Positions 1 to 5,480 of a stretch of DNA of 8,702 nt are shown here, one piece after another. Under the pieces are notes generated by a model that saw only the letters and a list, made by a program, of their open reading frames with translations, did not search any database and was not told the DNA's origin. How positions within the stretch are numbered: the stretch's first letter is position 1; every line of letters starts with the position of its first letter. Location: contig JACQFO010000004.1 in NCBI GenBank assembly GCA_016200025.1, forward strand, positions 1 through 8,702. Reading direction: 5' to 3'. A program made the position numbers and the translations under genes. Source of the DNA: Nitrososphaerota archaeon (GTDB taxonomy: Archaea; Thermoproteota; Nitrososphaeria; Nitrososphaerales; Gagatemarchaeaceae).

Positions 1-4
1 ATTG

Positions 5-12
5 TTTATATA
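5..12 (+). promoter_or_regulatory. TATA box of the thermosome gene
   Basis: The AT-rich octamer TTTATATA stands out in GC-rich surroundings. Its centre is about 34 bp before the ATG at 43, so transcription would begin near 35 and leave a leader of about 8 nt. This argues against the in-frame TTG at 25 as the start codon. The BRE would lie off the left edge and cannot be seen. Confidence 0.7.
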
Positions 13-13
13 C

Positions 14-28
14 ACAACTTCGGGTTGT
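14..28. repeat. Short inverted repeat between TATA box and thermosome start
   Basis: ACAAC and GTTGT form 5-bp arms around a 5-nt centre (TTCGG), with two more matched bases one position further out. It sits just downstream of the TATA box, where an archaeal repressor would block polymerase. A dyad this short can occur by chance, so an operator role is only inferred from its position. Confidence 0.3.
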
Positions 29-42
29 ATACCTCGACTTAC

Positions 43-1680
43 ATGTCTGCACAGGGCCAGCCCATCATCATTCTGAAGGAGGGTGCGGGCGAGTCGAGGG
101 GAAGGGAGGCTCAGAGGAACAACATCTCTGCGGCCAAACTCATCGCTGAGGTTGTGCGCACCTCGCTGGGGCCCCGGGGAATGGACAAGATGCTCGTGGA
201 CTCGATGGGAGACGTGACCATTACCAATGATGGCGCTACGATGCTGAAGGAACTGGACGTGCAGCACCCAGCTGCGAAGATGATGGTGGAGATTAGCAAG
301 GCGACCGACAATGAGGTTGGTGACGGGACCACGTCTGCGGTGGTGATCGCCGGGTCCCTGCTCGAGAAGGCGGAGGACCTGATCAACAAGAACGTCCACC
401 CGGTCGTGATAGTCGACGGCTACTCGAGGTCCGCGGAGAAGGCTCAGAAGATCCTGGAAGAGGTCGCAGAGAAGGTCGACCCGATGAACAGGGCAGACCT
501 GCTCAAGGTAGCGAATACTAGCATGCTTACGAAACTGGTCAACGAAGACTCCCCTCACCTCTCGGCAGTGGTCGTTGATGCCATACTGCTCATCGCCGAG
601 AAGAGGGAAAGCGGCTTCAAGGCTGACATAGACAACGTGAAGGTGGAGAAGAAACCAGGAGGGGCGCTGACCGACACCCGGATGATCAGAGGGATTGTAC
701 TGGACAAGGAGGTCGTACACTCGGGCATGCCGAAGAAAGTGGATGAGGCTAAGGTGGCGCTGGTCAACTCCGCCCTCGAAATCGAAAAGACAGAGTTCTC
801 TGCAGAGATAAGAATCAACGACCCGGCACAGATGCAACAGTTCATGGACGAGGAGAGCAATATCCTGAAAGGGATGGTCGAGAAGGTGAAGGAGGCAGGC
901 GCCAATGTCCTGATATGCCAAAAGGGGATCGACGACCTGGCCCAACACTTCCTCGCAAAGGCGGGGATTCTGACCGTGAGAAGGGTGAAGGAGAGCGACA
1001 TGACCAAGCTCGCAAAGGCGACTGGGGCGAGGATGGTCACGAACCTCGACGACCTCACAAGCAAGGACCTAGGCTACGCGAAGCTCGTGGAGGAGAGGAA
1101 ACTCGAGGACGACAAGTGGGTCTTCATCGAAGGATGCAAGAACCCGAAGGCAGTCACCATACTGGTCAGGGGCGGAACCCAGCGCATCGTCGACGAGGCC
1201 GAGCGTGCGCTGCATGATGCGCTCATGGTCACCAAGGACGTCGTTGAGCTGCCGGCCATAGTTGCCGGAGGCGGAGCCCCGGAGGAGGAAGTCTCGTTCC
1301 AGCTCAGGACCTGGGCACAGAAGCTCTCCGGGAGGGAACAGCTCGCGGCATTGAAGTTCGCAGATGCCATGGAGAGCATCCCCATGACGCTCGCAGAGAA
1401 CGCCGGAATGGACCCCATCGACACCCAGGTGGACCTCCGCTCGAGGCACGGGAAGCAAGGGAAGTGGTACGGTGTAGATGCGCTCAACGGGAAGGTCGCG
1501 GACATGTATGCGAAGAACGTCTGGGAACCGCTGGCAGTGAAGCTCCAGATCCTCAGGGCCTCCACAGAGGCGGCCTGCATGATACTCAGGATTGACGACG
1601 TGATAGCGGCGAGCAAGATGAAGGCGCCCCCGATGCCCCCAGGCGGCGGTGGGATGGGCGGCATGCCACCCATGGGCTAG
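43..1680 (+). CDS. Thermosome subunit (group II chaperonin)
   Basis: This is an ATP-driven cytosolic chaperonin subunit that would assemble into a double-ring, built-in-lid folding cage. The 545-residue length is typical. The N-terminal equatorial half carries LGPRGMDKML (42-51), TNDGAT (61-66) and GDGTT (93-97), the TCP-1/cpn60-type nucleotide and Mg contacts. Asp392 in HDAL matches the conserved ATP-hydrolysis aspartate, followed by AGGGAPE (408-414). The tail (about 534-545) is the Gly/Met-rich extension that usually projects into the cavity. ATG 43 was chosen over TTG 25 because the protein then begins MSAQGQPIIILKEG, as in relatives, and because TTG 25 lies too close to the TATA box. The gene is transcribed alone and meets the OCD-family gene tail to tail across 10 bp. 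Whether it is the alpha or beta type of its species cannot be told here. Confidence 0.97.
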   Translation: MSAQGQPIIILKEGAGESRGREAQRNNISAAKLIAEVVRTSLGPRGMDKMLVDSMGDVTITNDGATMLKELDVQHPAAKMMVEISKATDNEVGDGTTSAVVIAGSLLEKAEDLINKNVHPVVIVDGYSRSAEKAQKILEEVAEKVDPMNRADLLKVANTSMLTKLVNEDSPHLSAVVVDAILLIAEKRESGFKADIDNVKVEKKPGGALTDTRMIRGIVLDKEVVHSGMPKKVDEAKVALVNSALEIEKTEFSAEIRINDPAQMQQFMDEESNILKGMVEKVKEAGANVLICQKGIDDLAQHFLAKAGILTVRRVKESDMTKLAKATGARMVTNLDDLTSKDLGYAKLVEERKLEDDKWVFIEGCKNPKAVTILVRGGTQRIVDEAERALHDALMVTKDVVELPAIVAGGGAPEEEVSFQLRTWAQKLSGREQLAALKFADAMESIPMTLAENAGMDPIDTQVDLRSRHGKQGKWYGVDALNGKVADMYAKNVWEPLAVKLQILRASTEAACMILRIDDVIAASKMKAPPMPPGGGGMGGMPPMG

Positions 1681-1690
1681 ACGTCGTCGC

Positions 1691-2638
1691 TCAGACGAAA
1701 TCGAAGTTCGATTCCGTGAACCTGCCCAACTTCAAGGCCTTGTCGTAGAGGAGGCTTGCTGTGGCCACGTCCTCCAGCGCGGCACCCCCGGACTTGTAGA
1801 GCGTCTTCCTGCCTGGTTTCCTCCTGCCCGCGACTACGTCCTTCAGCTCGACTGCGGAGCCCCAGGAGAAGGTTCCCGCGGCCGCAGCCTGGATGAGGTC
1901 CCCGTACTCTATCATTGCCTGTGGCAGGTCATCGACGGCGACTGTAGAAAAGGAGCCGACTGCCTCGGCGGAGATCTCGGAGTGCTCGGGGTTGTTCCCT
2001 CCGCAGACGTTCAGGTGCGATAGCCTTGAGACTGCTTCCGCCGTCACGAAGGGCTTCGCCGCGGACGTTATGGTGCAGGCGACGTCGGCTCCGCCTAGAG
2101 CGAGTGTGGCGGTTTCGAAGGCGGACGAAGAGAACCCCATGGACTTTAGCTTCTCAGCAAAGGATTGGCGCCGGGCATGGTCGGGGCTCCAGACCCTGAC
2201 CTCTCCGATGTCTATGACGGCCGCGACCGCAAGGACCTGGGTGAGCGCCTGTCGGCCAGAGCCGCAGACCGCGAGGGTACCCGACCTCCTGCCGTAGAGG
2301 AACTTCGTGGCTACGCCGGAAGCAGCACCGGTCCTGTACCTGCCCAGTAGGTCGGCACCCATGACCGCGAGGGGCTTTGAGTCGTTCATGTCAAAGAGGA
2401 GGAACATGAACTTCGTGGCTTTGGCGGAGCTCATGTAGCATTTGACGCCACCGCGCCCGAGATACGGAAGGGACGCATGCATGACGTTCAGCGCCGCGCC
2501 TGGCCCACGGGACCGGGTCCTTGGGGAGTTGACCGCCTCGCCCGCGGCCTCGCGCCTGAACGCCTCCTCGACCGCCCCGACGACTTCCTTCATGTCGAGG
2601 AGGCCCTCTACCTGCGACTCGGAGAGTAGGAGCGTCAA
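1691..2638 (-). CDS. Ornithine cyclodeaminase / alanine dehydrogenase family protein
   Basis: This is a 315-residue NAD(P)-dependent enzyme of the OCD/mu-crystallin family, whose members deaminate, reduce or cyclise small amino acids or imines. Visible family marks are GGVKCY with the substrate-binding Lys66, RTGAASG (102-108), the Rossmann turn CGSGRQA (125-131) and the C-terminal YKSGGAALED (281-290). In the catalytic loop the usual Asp of the GADxPG motif is Asn215 (GGNNPEH, 213-219). True ornithine cyclodeaminase activity is therefore unlikely, and an amino-acid or imine dehydrogenase is a better guess. The start is TTG 2638, the only start codon after the upstream stop that keeps the family N-terminus (LLSESQVEGLLD). 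The alternative ATG at codon 16 would remove the first helix. It begins 6 nt after the small gene at 2645-2887, so the two are probably co-transcribed. The substrate is unknown. Confidence 0.9.
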   Translation of the reverse strand: MTLLLSESQVEGLLDMKEVVGAVEEAFRREAAGEAVNSPRTRSRGPGAALNVMHASLPYLGRGGVKCYMSSAKATKFMFLLFDMNDSKPLAVMGADLLGRYRTGAASGVATKFLYGRRSGTLAVCGSGRQALTQVLAVAAVIDIGEVRVWSPDHARRQSFAEKLKSMGFSSSAFETATLALGGADVACTITSAAKPFVTAEAVSRLSHLNVCGGNNPEHSEISAEAVGSFSTVAVDDLPQAMIEYGDLIQAAAAGTFSWGSAVELKDVVAGRRKPGRKTLYKSGGAALEDVATASLLYDKALKLGRFTESNFDFV

Positions 2639-2644
2639 CGGAGA

Positions 2645-2887
2645 CTAGGCTTCTTCCTTCTTCTCTTCGGTCCCGGGATTTCCCCACCTCCCCACCTTGG
2701 GGACGCTCTTGGTCCTGAAGAGGGACATTCCCTGCTGGTAGCGCTGGAGCTCGACCTCGAGGAACCTGATGTCTGAGGCCAGGCCGGCCAGCTGTTTGTC
2801 CTTGCCTTTTTTGCCCGTGAGCTCGGCGACCTTGGCTTTCTTCTCTTTGACCATGCCCGAAAGAAGCTGTTCGTATTCGGTGGTCAT
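2645..2887 (-). CDS. Small charged coiled-coil-like protein, function unknown
   Basis: I do not recognise this 80-residue protein. Residues 1-55 are rich in Lys, Glu, Gln and Leu with heptad-like spacing, suggesting one long helix or helical hairpin. A basic stretch (GKKGKDK, 25-31) interrupts it and a charged tail (EEKKEEA) ends it. No signal peptide, cysteine cluster or catalytic motif is visible. Support for a real gene comes from an ATG start, a TATA box centred about 34 bp upstream at 2918-2925, and a 6-nt gap to the downstream OCD-family gene. It is divergent from the membrane zinc-ribbon gene. A structural, nucleic-acid-binding or partner role is possible, but nothing here shows it. 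Confidence 0.7.
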   Translation of the reverse strand: MTTEYEQLLSGMVKEKKAKVAELTGKKGKDKQLAGLASDIRFLEVELQRYQQGMSLFRTKSVPKVGRWGNPGTEEKKEEA

Positions 2888-2917
2888 ATGAGACCAGCGA
2901 GACGCGCCTCGTCGAAA

Positions 2918-2925
2918 CTATAAAG
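2918..2925. promoter_or_regulatory. TATA element shared by divergent genes
   Basis: CTATAAAG reads as a TATA box on the plus strand and as CTTTATAG on the minus strand. Its centre is 26-27 bp before the ATG at 2948, the expected spacing for a leaderless transcript. It is about 34 bp before the leftward ATG at 2887, giving a leader of about 8 nt. The gap between the two genes is only 60 bp and no second AT-rich element is visible in it. Confidence 0.6.
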
Positions 2926-2947
2926 GCATTCTCGCGGAGCTTCGGAC

Positions 2948-3220
2948 ATGAGGCCGCAGCTGCTCTTCGGAGGGCTTCTCGTGGGGTTGATGGGGGCCGG
3001 CTTCTGGGCGCTCGAGATCCCATTGGTGTATTTCTGGGGGCCTCCATTCGTCATCGGAGGAGGGCTCATGGCGCTGGCGAGCTTCTTCATGGCTGATAGA
3101 CCCGGCCCGGTCCAGCCCCCGCCAGGGTTCACGTTCTGCGTCTTCTGTTCGTCCCCCGTTCGGATCGGGTCTGAGAGGTGCTCTCACTGCAACGGACTAC
3201 AGCCGAAGGAGGGGACGTAG
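2948..3220 (+). CDS. Membrane-anchored zinc-ribbon protein, function unknown
   Basis: This 90-residue protein has two parts. Residues about 5-48 are hydrophobic and would form two closely spaced membrane helices (about 5-22 and 31-48). A proline-rich linker (51-60) leads to a C-terminal zinc ribbon with Cys64-x2-Cys67 and Cys78-x2-Cys81. The ribbon most likely faces the cytoplasm, but topology is inferred only. The ATG at 2948 lies 26-27 bp from the TATA centre, so the mRNA is probably leaderless. It is the first gene of a rightward cluster, with the DUF371 gene starting 23 nt after its stop. Small two-helix zinc-ribbon proteins are common in archaea and mostly uncharacterised. I cannot assign a specific family. 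Confidence 0.8.
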   Translation: MRPQLLFGGLLVGLMGAGFWALEIPLVYFWGPPFVIGGGLMALASFFMADRPGPVQPPPGFTFCVFCSSPVRIGSERCSHCNGLQPKEGT

Positions 3221-3233
3221 GTCTGGGAGGACA

Positions 3234-3238
3234 GGAGG
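3234..3238 (+). promoter_or_regulatory. Ribosome binding site deciding the DUF371 start
   Basis: GGAGG ends 5 nt before the GTG at 3244, and a second GGAGG lies at 3226-3230. This favours GTG 3244 over the upstream in-frame GTG at 3178, which would overlap the zinc-ribbon gene by 43 bp and has no comparable site. Confidence 0.6.
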
Positions 3239-3243
3239 CCGCG

Positions 3244-3678
3244 GTGCTGGGGAGGGAGGTCGCAAGGGACAGGGTGGCGTTCCGGGGCCACCCGATGGTG
3301 CGGTCGCTCCACCCGACGACCATAGAAGTGACAGCCGAAGAGCACCTTACGCCAAGAGGAGACTGCATCATCGGAGTGGGGGGGACGAAAGGGTGCGCCC
3401 AGCTCGACGAGAGGGTGAAAGACGGGCTGAGGACAGCGGGGTCGAAGGTGAGGGTCAAGATTGTAGCGGGCGCGGAGTCGTTCGTGGTGAACGCCACGGG
3501 GGACCCCAGGCTGGAGCTGAGCCACGAAGGTGAGATTGTCATCAGGAGGAGCTCGTTCGTGAGTGGGAGGACGCTCGCTGTGGGCGCGGACGCGGCTGCG
3601 AAGGACCTGCCGAGGTCGATGGTCGCCCTGCTGAGGAGTGGAGACACCTCGGGCTTCCTCGAGATAGAGGTGGGCTGA
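3244..3678 (+). CDS. DUF371 family protein
   Basis: This is a 144-residue protein of DUF371, a conserved family found almost only in archaea and lacking an established function. Recognisable blocks, numbered from GTG 3244, are FRGHP (13-17), HLTPRGDCIIGVG (34-46), GDPRLELSH (87-95), the IVIRRSSFVSGRTLAV stretch (98-113), DLPR (121-124) and the closing LEIEV. The many short beta-prone segments suggest a compact all-beta or alpha/beta cytosolic domain. The Cys in GDCIIGV and the conserved His residues could be functional, but that is speculation. The start was chosen from the GGAGG at 3234-3238. GTG 3274 is an alternative that would leave almost nothing before FRGHP. Its TGA overlaps the codon (CTG 3675) where the conserved N-terminus of the next protein begins, so the two reading frames were probably translationally coupled. 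Confidence 0.88.
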   Translation: MLGREVARDRVAFRGHPMVRSLHPTTIEVTAEEHLTPRGDCIIGVGGTKGCAQLDERVKDGLRTAGSKVRVKIVAGAESFVVNATGDPRLELSHEGEIVIRRSSFVSGRTLAVGADAAAKDLPRSMVALLRSGDTSGFLEIEVG

Positions 3679-3710
3679 AGTCGGCGACCTACAGGGGCGT
3701 CGGACACACG

Positions 3711-4439
3711 ATGCAGGCCCTGGTGAAGTACCACGGGCTGAAGGACTGGAAGATGAGGTTGCCGTACCACGACAGCATCTCGGTCAACACTACGTCCATG
3801 ACGACCGAGGCCCAGATCACCACCCTGCTCTGCCACCGGCTTCTCGTGGGAGGGGAGCCGGACCTGTCGAGGTTGTCTAGGACAGCGAGGCTCTTCGCGG
3901 CGTCGGCTTCGAGGTCCTTGGTGGGCGGGTTCTCCCGGCTCTACGCCGGCTCTGACGACGAGGGCACCTATGCCAGGAGGTTCGCCGATGAAAGAGAAAT
4001 GGACCTGCGAACGGTCATTGTCCCGCTCGCTTCGAAGGTGAGGACCGAGGACGCCCACAGGGAGGTGCTCACCTCGCCGTTCTTCAAGGCGAGGGTGGAG
4101 TCTGCTCAGAAGCGGTGCGATGTGATGGAAAGGGCGATCCTCGGCAACGACCTGGACCTTGTGGGCACGCTGGCAGAGAGGGACACGCTGGAGCTGCACA
4201 GCCTGACCATGACGGGCGAGAACAGGCTCATCATAATGACCGAGGATTCGCTCAGGATCATAGGGAAGGTGAGAGAGCTCAGGGGCCAGGGGGTGAAGGC
4301 CTACTTTTCGATGCAGACTGGACCGTCGGTCTTCGTGAACACATCGGAGAAACATGAGAAGGCGGTGAAGCGAGCCCTGGAGAAGCTCGGGTACAGGGCC
4401 CACCTCTCGAGGGTGGGCGGGGAAGCCAGGATACTCTAA
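3711..4439 (+). CDS. Mevalonate-phosphate decarboxylase-like GHMP protein lacking its ATP-binding segment; possible pseudogene
   Basis: The protein belongs to the diphosphomevalonate/phosphomevalonate decarboxylase branch of the GHMP superfamily, closest in style to the haloarchaeal phosphomevalonate decarboxylase. Visible family blocks are LVKYHGLKDW (4-13, catalytic-type Lys6), LPYHDSISV (17-25), SASRSLVGGFSRLYAG (65-80, conserved Arg68), TEDAHRE (112-118) and YFSMQTGPS (198-206). It has 242 residues where the family has about 320-330. The segment between the SISV strand and the helix before SASRS is missing about 70-80 residues and joins near residues 36-42 (about 3815-3835). That segment normally holds the GHMP phosphate-binding loop (GLGSSxS). 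Gln202 replaces the decarboxylase Asp of the xDxGP motif. The conserved N-terminal strand (KSATYRGVG) is encoded in frame upstream from 3678, behind a CTG instead of a standard start. It may be decayed, mis-assembled or repurposed. Confidence 0.8.
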   Translation: MQALVKYHGLKDWKMRLPYHDSISVNTTSMTTEAQITTLLCHRLLVGGEPDLSRLSRTARLFAASASRSLVGGFSRLYAGSDDEGTYARRFADEREMDLRTVIVPLASKVRTEDAHREVLTSPFFKARVESAQKRCDVMERAILGNDLDLVGTLAERDTLELHSLTMTGENRLIIMTEDSLRIIGKVRELRGQGVKAYFSMQTGPSVFVNTSEKHEKAVKRALEKLGYRAHLSRVGGEARIL

Positions 4440-4452
4440 GACCGGCCAAGGG

Positions 4453-4458
4453 TTAATA
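4453..4458 (+). promoter_or_regulatory. Weak TATA element before the small gene at 4482
   Basis: TTAATA lies in the gap after the GHMP gene. Its centre is 26-27 bp before the GTG at 4482, the spacing of a leaderless archaeal transcript. The match to a strong TATA box is only moderate. Confidence 0.4.
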
Positions 4459-4481
4459 CCTGAAAGGTGGGTTCGCCGACT

Positions 4482-4697
4482 GTGGCTAAGCAGAGGAAGG
4501 TCCTGGATTACCTCGAAGAGCTCGAGAAGGGCATGGCGGACAGGCCCGAGCAGGTGAAGGACGGACTGCAGATCTATGTGGGGCTCTGGAGGAAGGCGAT
4601 GGAGAACGGCGTAGTCGCTGGCTCGGACGACGTTGAAGAGGCGCTCCAGAAGATAGAAGGAGCCGGAGGACTCTACAAGGCGGCTGAGGACGCCTAG
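4482..4697 (+). CDS. Small helical hypothetical protein
   Basis: I do not recognise this 71-residue acidic, mostly helical protein. It begins MAKQRKVLDYLEELEKG and contains an aromatic patch (LQIYVGLWRKAME) and an Asp/Glu-rich second half. It has no cysteines, membrane segment or signal peptide. GTG 4482 was preferred because the weak TATA at 4453-4458 sits exactly one leaderless spacing upstream and the Lys/Arg-rich N-terminus looks natural. GTG 4467, five codons earlier, is the alternative. Its TAG (4695-4697) overlaps the stop of the convergent dehydrogenase gene within one CTAG. It might be read through from the upstream cluster, but no functional link is visible. Confidence 0.65.
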   Translation: MAKQRKVLDYLEELEKGMADRPEQVKDGLQIYVGLWRKAMENGVVAGSDDVEEALQKIEGAGGLYKAAEDA

Positions 4698-5440
4698 CGG
4701 CTGACTTCTCCGCCGTCGAGGACCACGACCTGGCCCGTGATGAAGCTGGACTCTTCGGACGCGAGGAAGAGCGCGAGGCTTGCGGCCTCCTCGGGCTTTC
4801 CGAAGCGGCGTAGGGGGATCGCCGCACGATAGGCATCGAGCTGCTTCTTGTCGAGCCAGTCGACCCATGTGGTCTCGATCGAGCCGAAGGCCATGCAGTT
4901 CACCCTGATCCTTGGCGCCAGGACCTTCGCCAACATCCTGGTCATCGACAGCACGGCTCCCTTGGCCGAGGCGTAGAGGAGCCCCTCGGAGTCTCCGGCG
5001 ATCGCCGGGGTGGAGGCCACGTTGACGATTGACCCGCGCTTCATCAGTCTCGCGGCGCCCTGGGTGCAAAGAAAAGTGCCGAAGGCGTCGACAGCGAAGA
5101 CCTTCCTCCACATGTCTGGTGTGATCTTGGAGAGGGGGGCGTTCCAAATCCTGCTGTCGGAGAGGCCCGCTGCGTTGACCAGCACGTCGAGGCCTCCGAG
5201 GTCGCGGCGGATTGCTGTGAACATCTTGGAGACGCTGGATGGGTCTGAGACGTCCGAGTGGACCAGGGTGGCGGTTCCACCGGCCCGCTCTATGGACTTC
5301 ACGACAGCGTCCGAGTGGGGGTTGGAGGGCCTGTGGTTGAGGACTACGTGGGCGCCCTCCTTGGCGAAGAGCTTGGCGATGGCCGCCCCGATTCCCTGAG
5401 ACGAGCCGGTCACGAGTGCGCGTTTGCCTTCGAGCCTCAA
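4694..5440 (-). CDS. Short-chain dehydrogenase/reductase (SDR, FabG-like)
   Basis: This is a classical SDR of 248 residues, an NAD(P)H-dependent oxidoreductase with a single Rossmann fold. Motifs numbered from TTG 5440 are TGSSQGIG (11-18), a basic residue after strand 2 (NHR, 35-37) that leans towards NADPH, NAAG (89-92), Ser143, YASAK (Tyr156, Lys160) and a closing GQVVVLDGGE typical of 3-oxoacyl-ACP-reductase-like members. The tetrad Asn appears as Asp118 (VDAFGTF). TTG 5440 was chosen because GGGAGG at 5450-5455 ends 9 nt upstream and the product begins MRLEGKRALVTG as in relatives. GTG 5470 would add ten residues and lacks such a site. It follows the HEAT-repeat gene by 40 nt and has no TATA of its own, so the two are probably co-transcribed. 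The substrate cannot be predicted. Confidence 0.9.
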   Translation of the reverse strand: MRLEGKRALVTGSSQGIGAAIAKLFAKEGAHVVLNHRPSNPHSDAVVKSIERAGGTATLVHSDVSDPSSVSKMFTAIRRDLGGLDVLVNAAGLSDSRIWNAPLSKITPDMWRKVFAVDAFGTFLCTQGAARLMKRGSIVNVASTPAIAGDSEGLLYASAKGAVLSMTRMLAKVLAPRIRVNCMAFGSIETTWVDWLDKKQLDAYRAAIPLRRFGKPEEAASLALFLASEESSFITGQVVVLDGGEVSR

Positions 5441-5449
5441 TCCTCGAAG

Positions 5450-5455
5450 CCTCCC
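5450..5455 (-). promoter_or_regulatory. Ribosome binding site for the SDR gene
   Basis: On the minus strand GGGAGG precedes the TTG at 5440 by 9 nt. It is the only strong Shine-Dalgarno match near the candidate starts and supports the shorter protein. Confidence 0.55.
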
Positions 5456-5480
5456 GCTGGCGCTCGGCACGCCGCGGGTC

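Noticed and set aside
25..42. TTG at 25 as thermosome start (adds MYTSTY)
   Set aside because: It lies upstream of the transcription start expected from the TATA box at 5-12, and the extra residues are not typical of thermosomes. The similarity to the HEAT protein's MYTST start looks like coincidence.
1699..1713. Palindrome AATCGAAGTTCGATT near the thermosome/OCD convergent junction as a terminator
   Set aside because: It lies inside the OCD-family coding sequence, the stem would be only about 5 bp, and no T-run follows.
3178..3243. GTG 3178 as the DUF371 start
   Set aside because: It would overlap the zinc-ribbon gene by 43 bp, add a Gly-rich segment foreign to the family, and ignore the good GGAGG before GTG 3244.
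3129..5147. A 672-codon open frame on the minus strand across DUF371, the GHMP gene and the small gene
   Set aside because: It is antisense to several well-supported genes, and its Arg/Pro/Leu-rich composition is what the opposite strand of GC-rich coding sequence gives. It shows no recognisable motif.
5441..5470. GTG 5470 as the SDR start
   Set aside because: It has no Shine-Dalgarno match and adds ten residues before the normal SDR N-terminus, whereas TTG 5440 has a well-placed GGGAGG.
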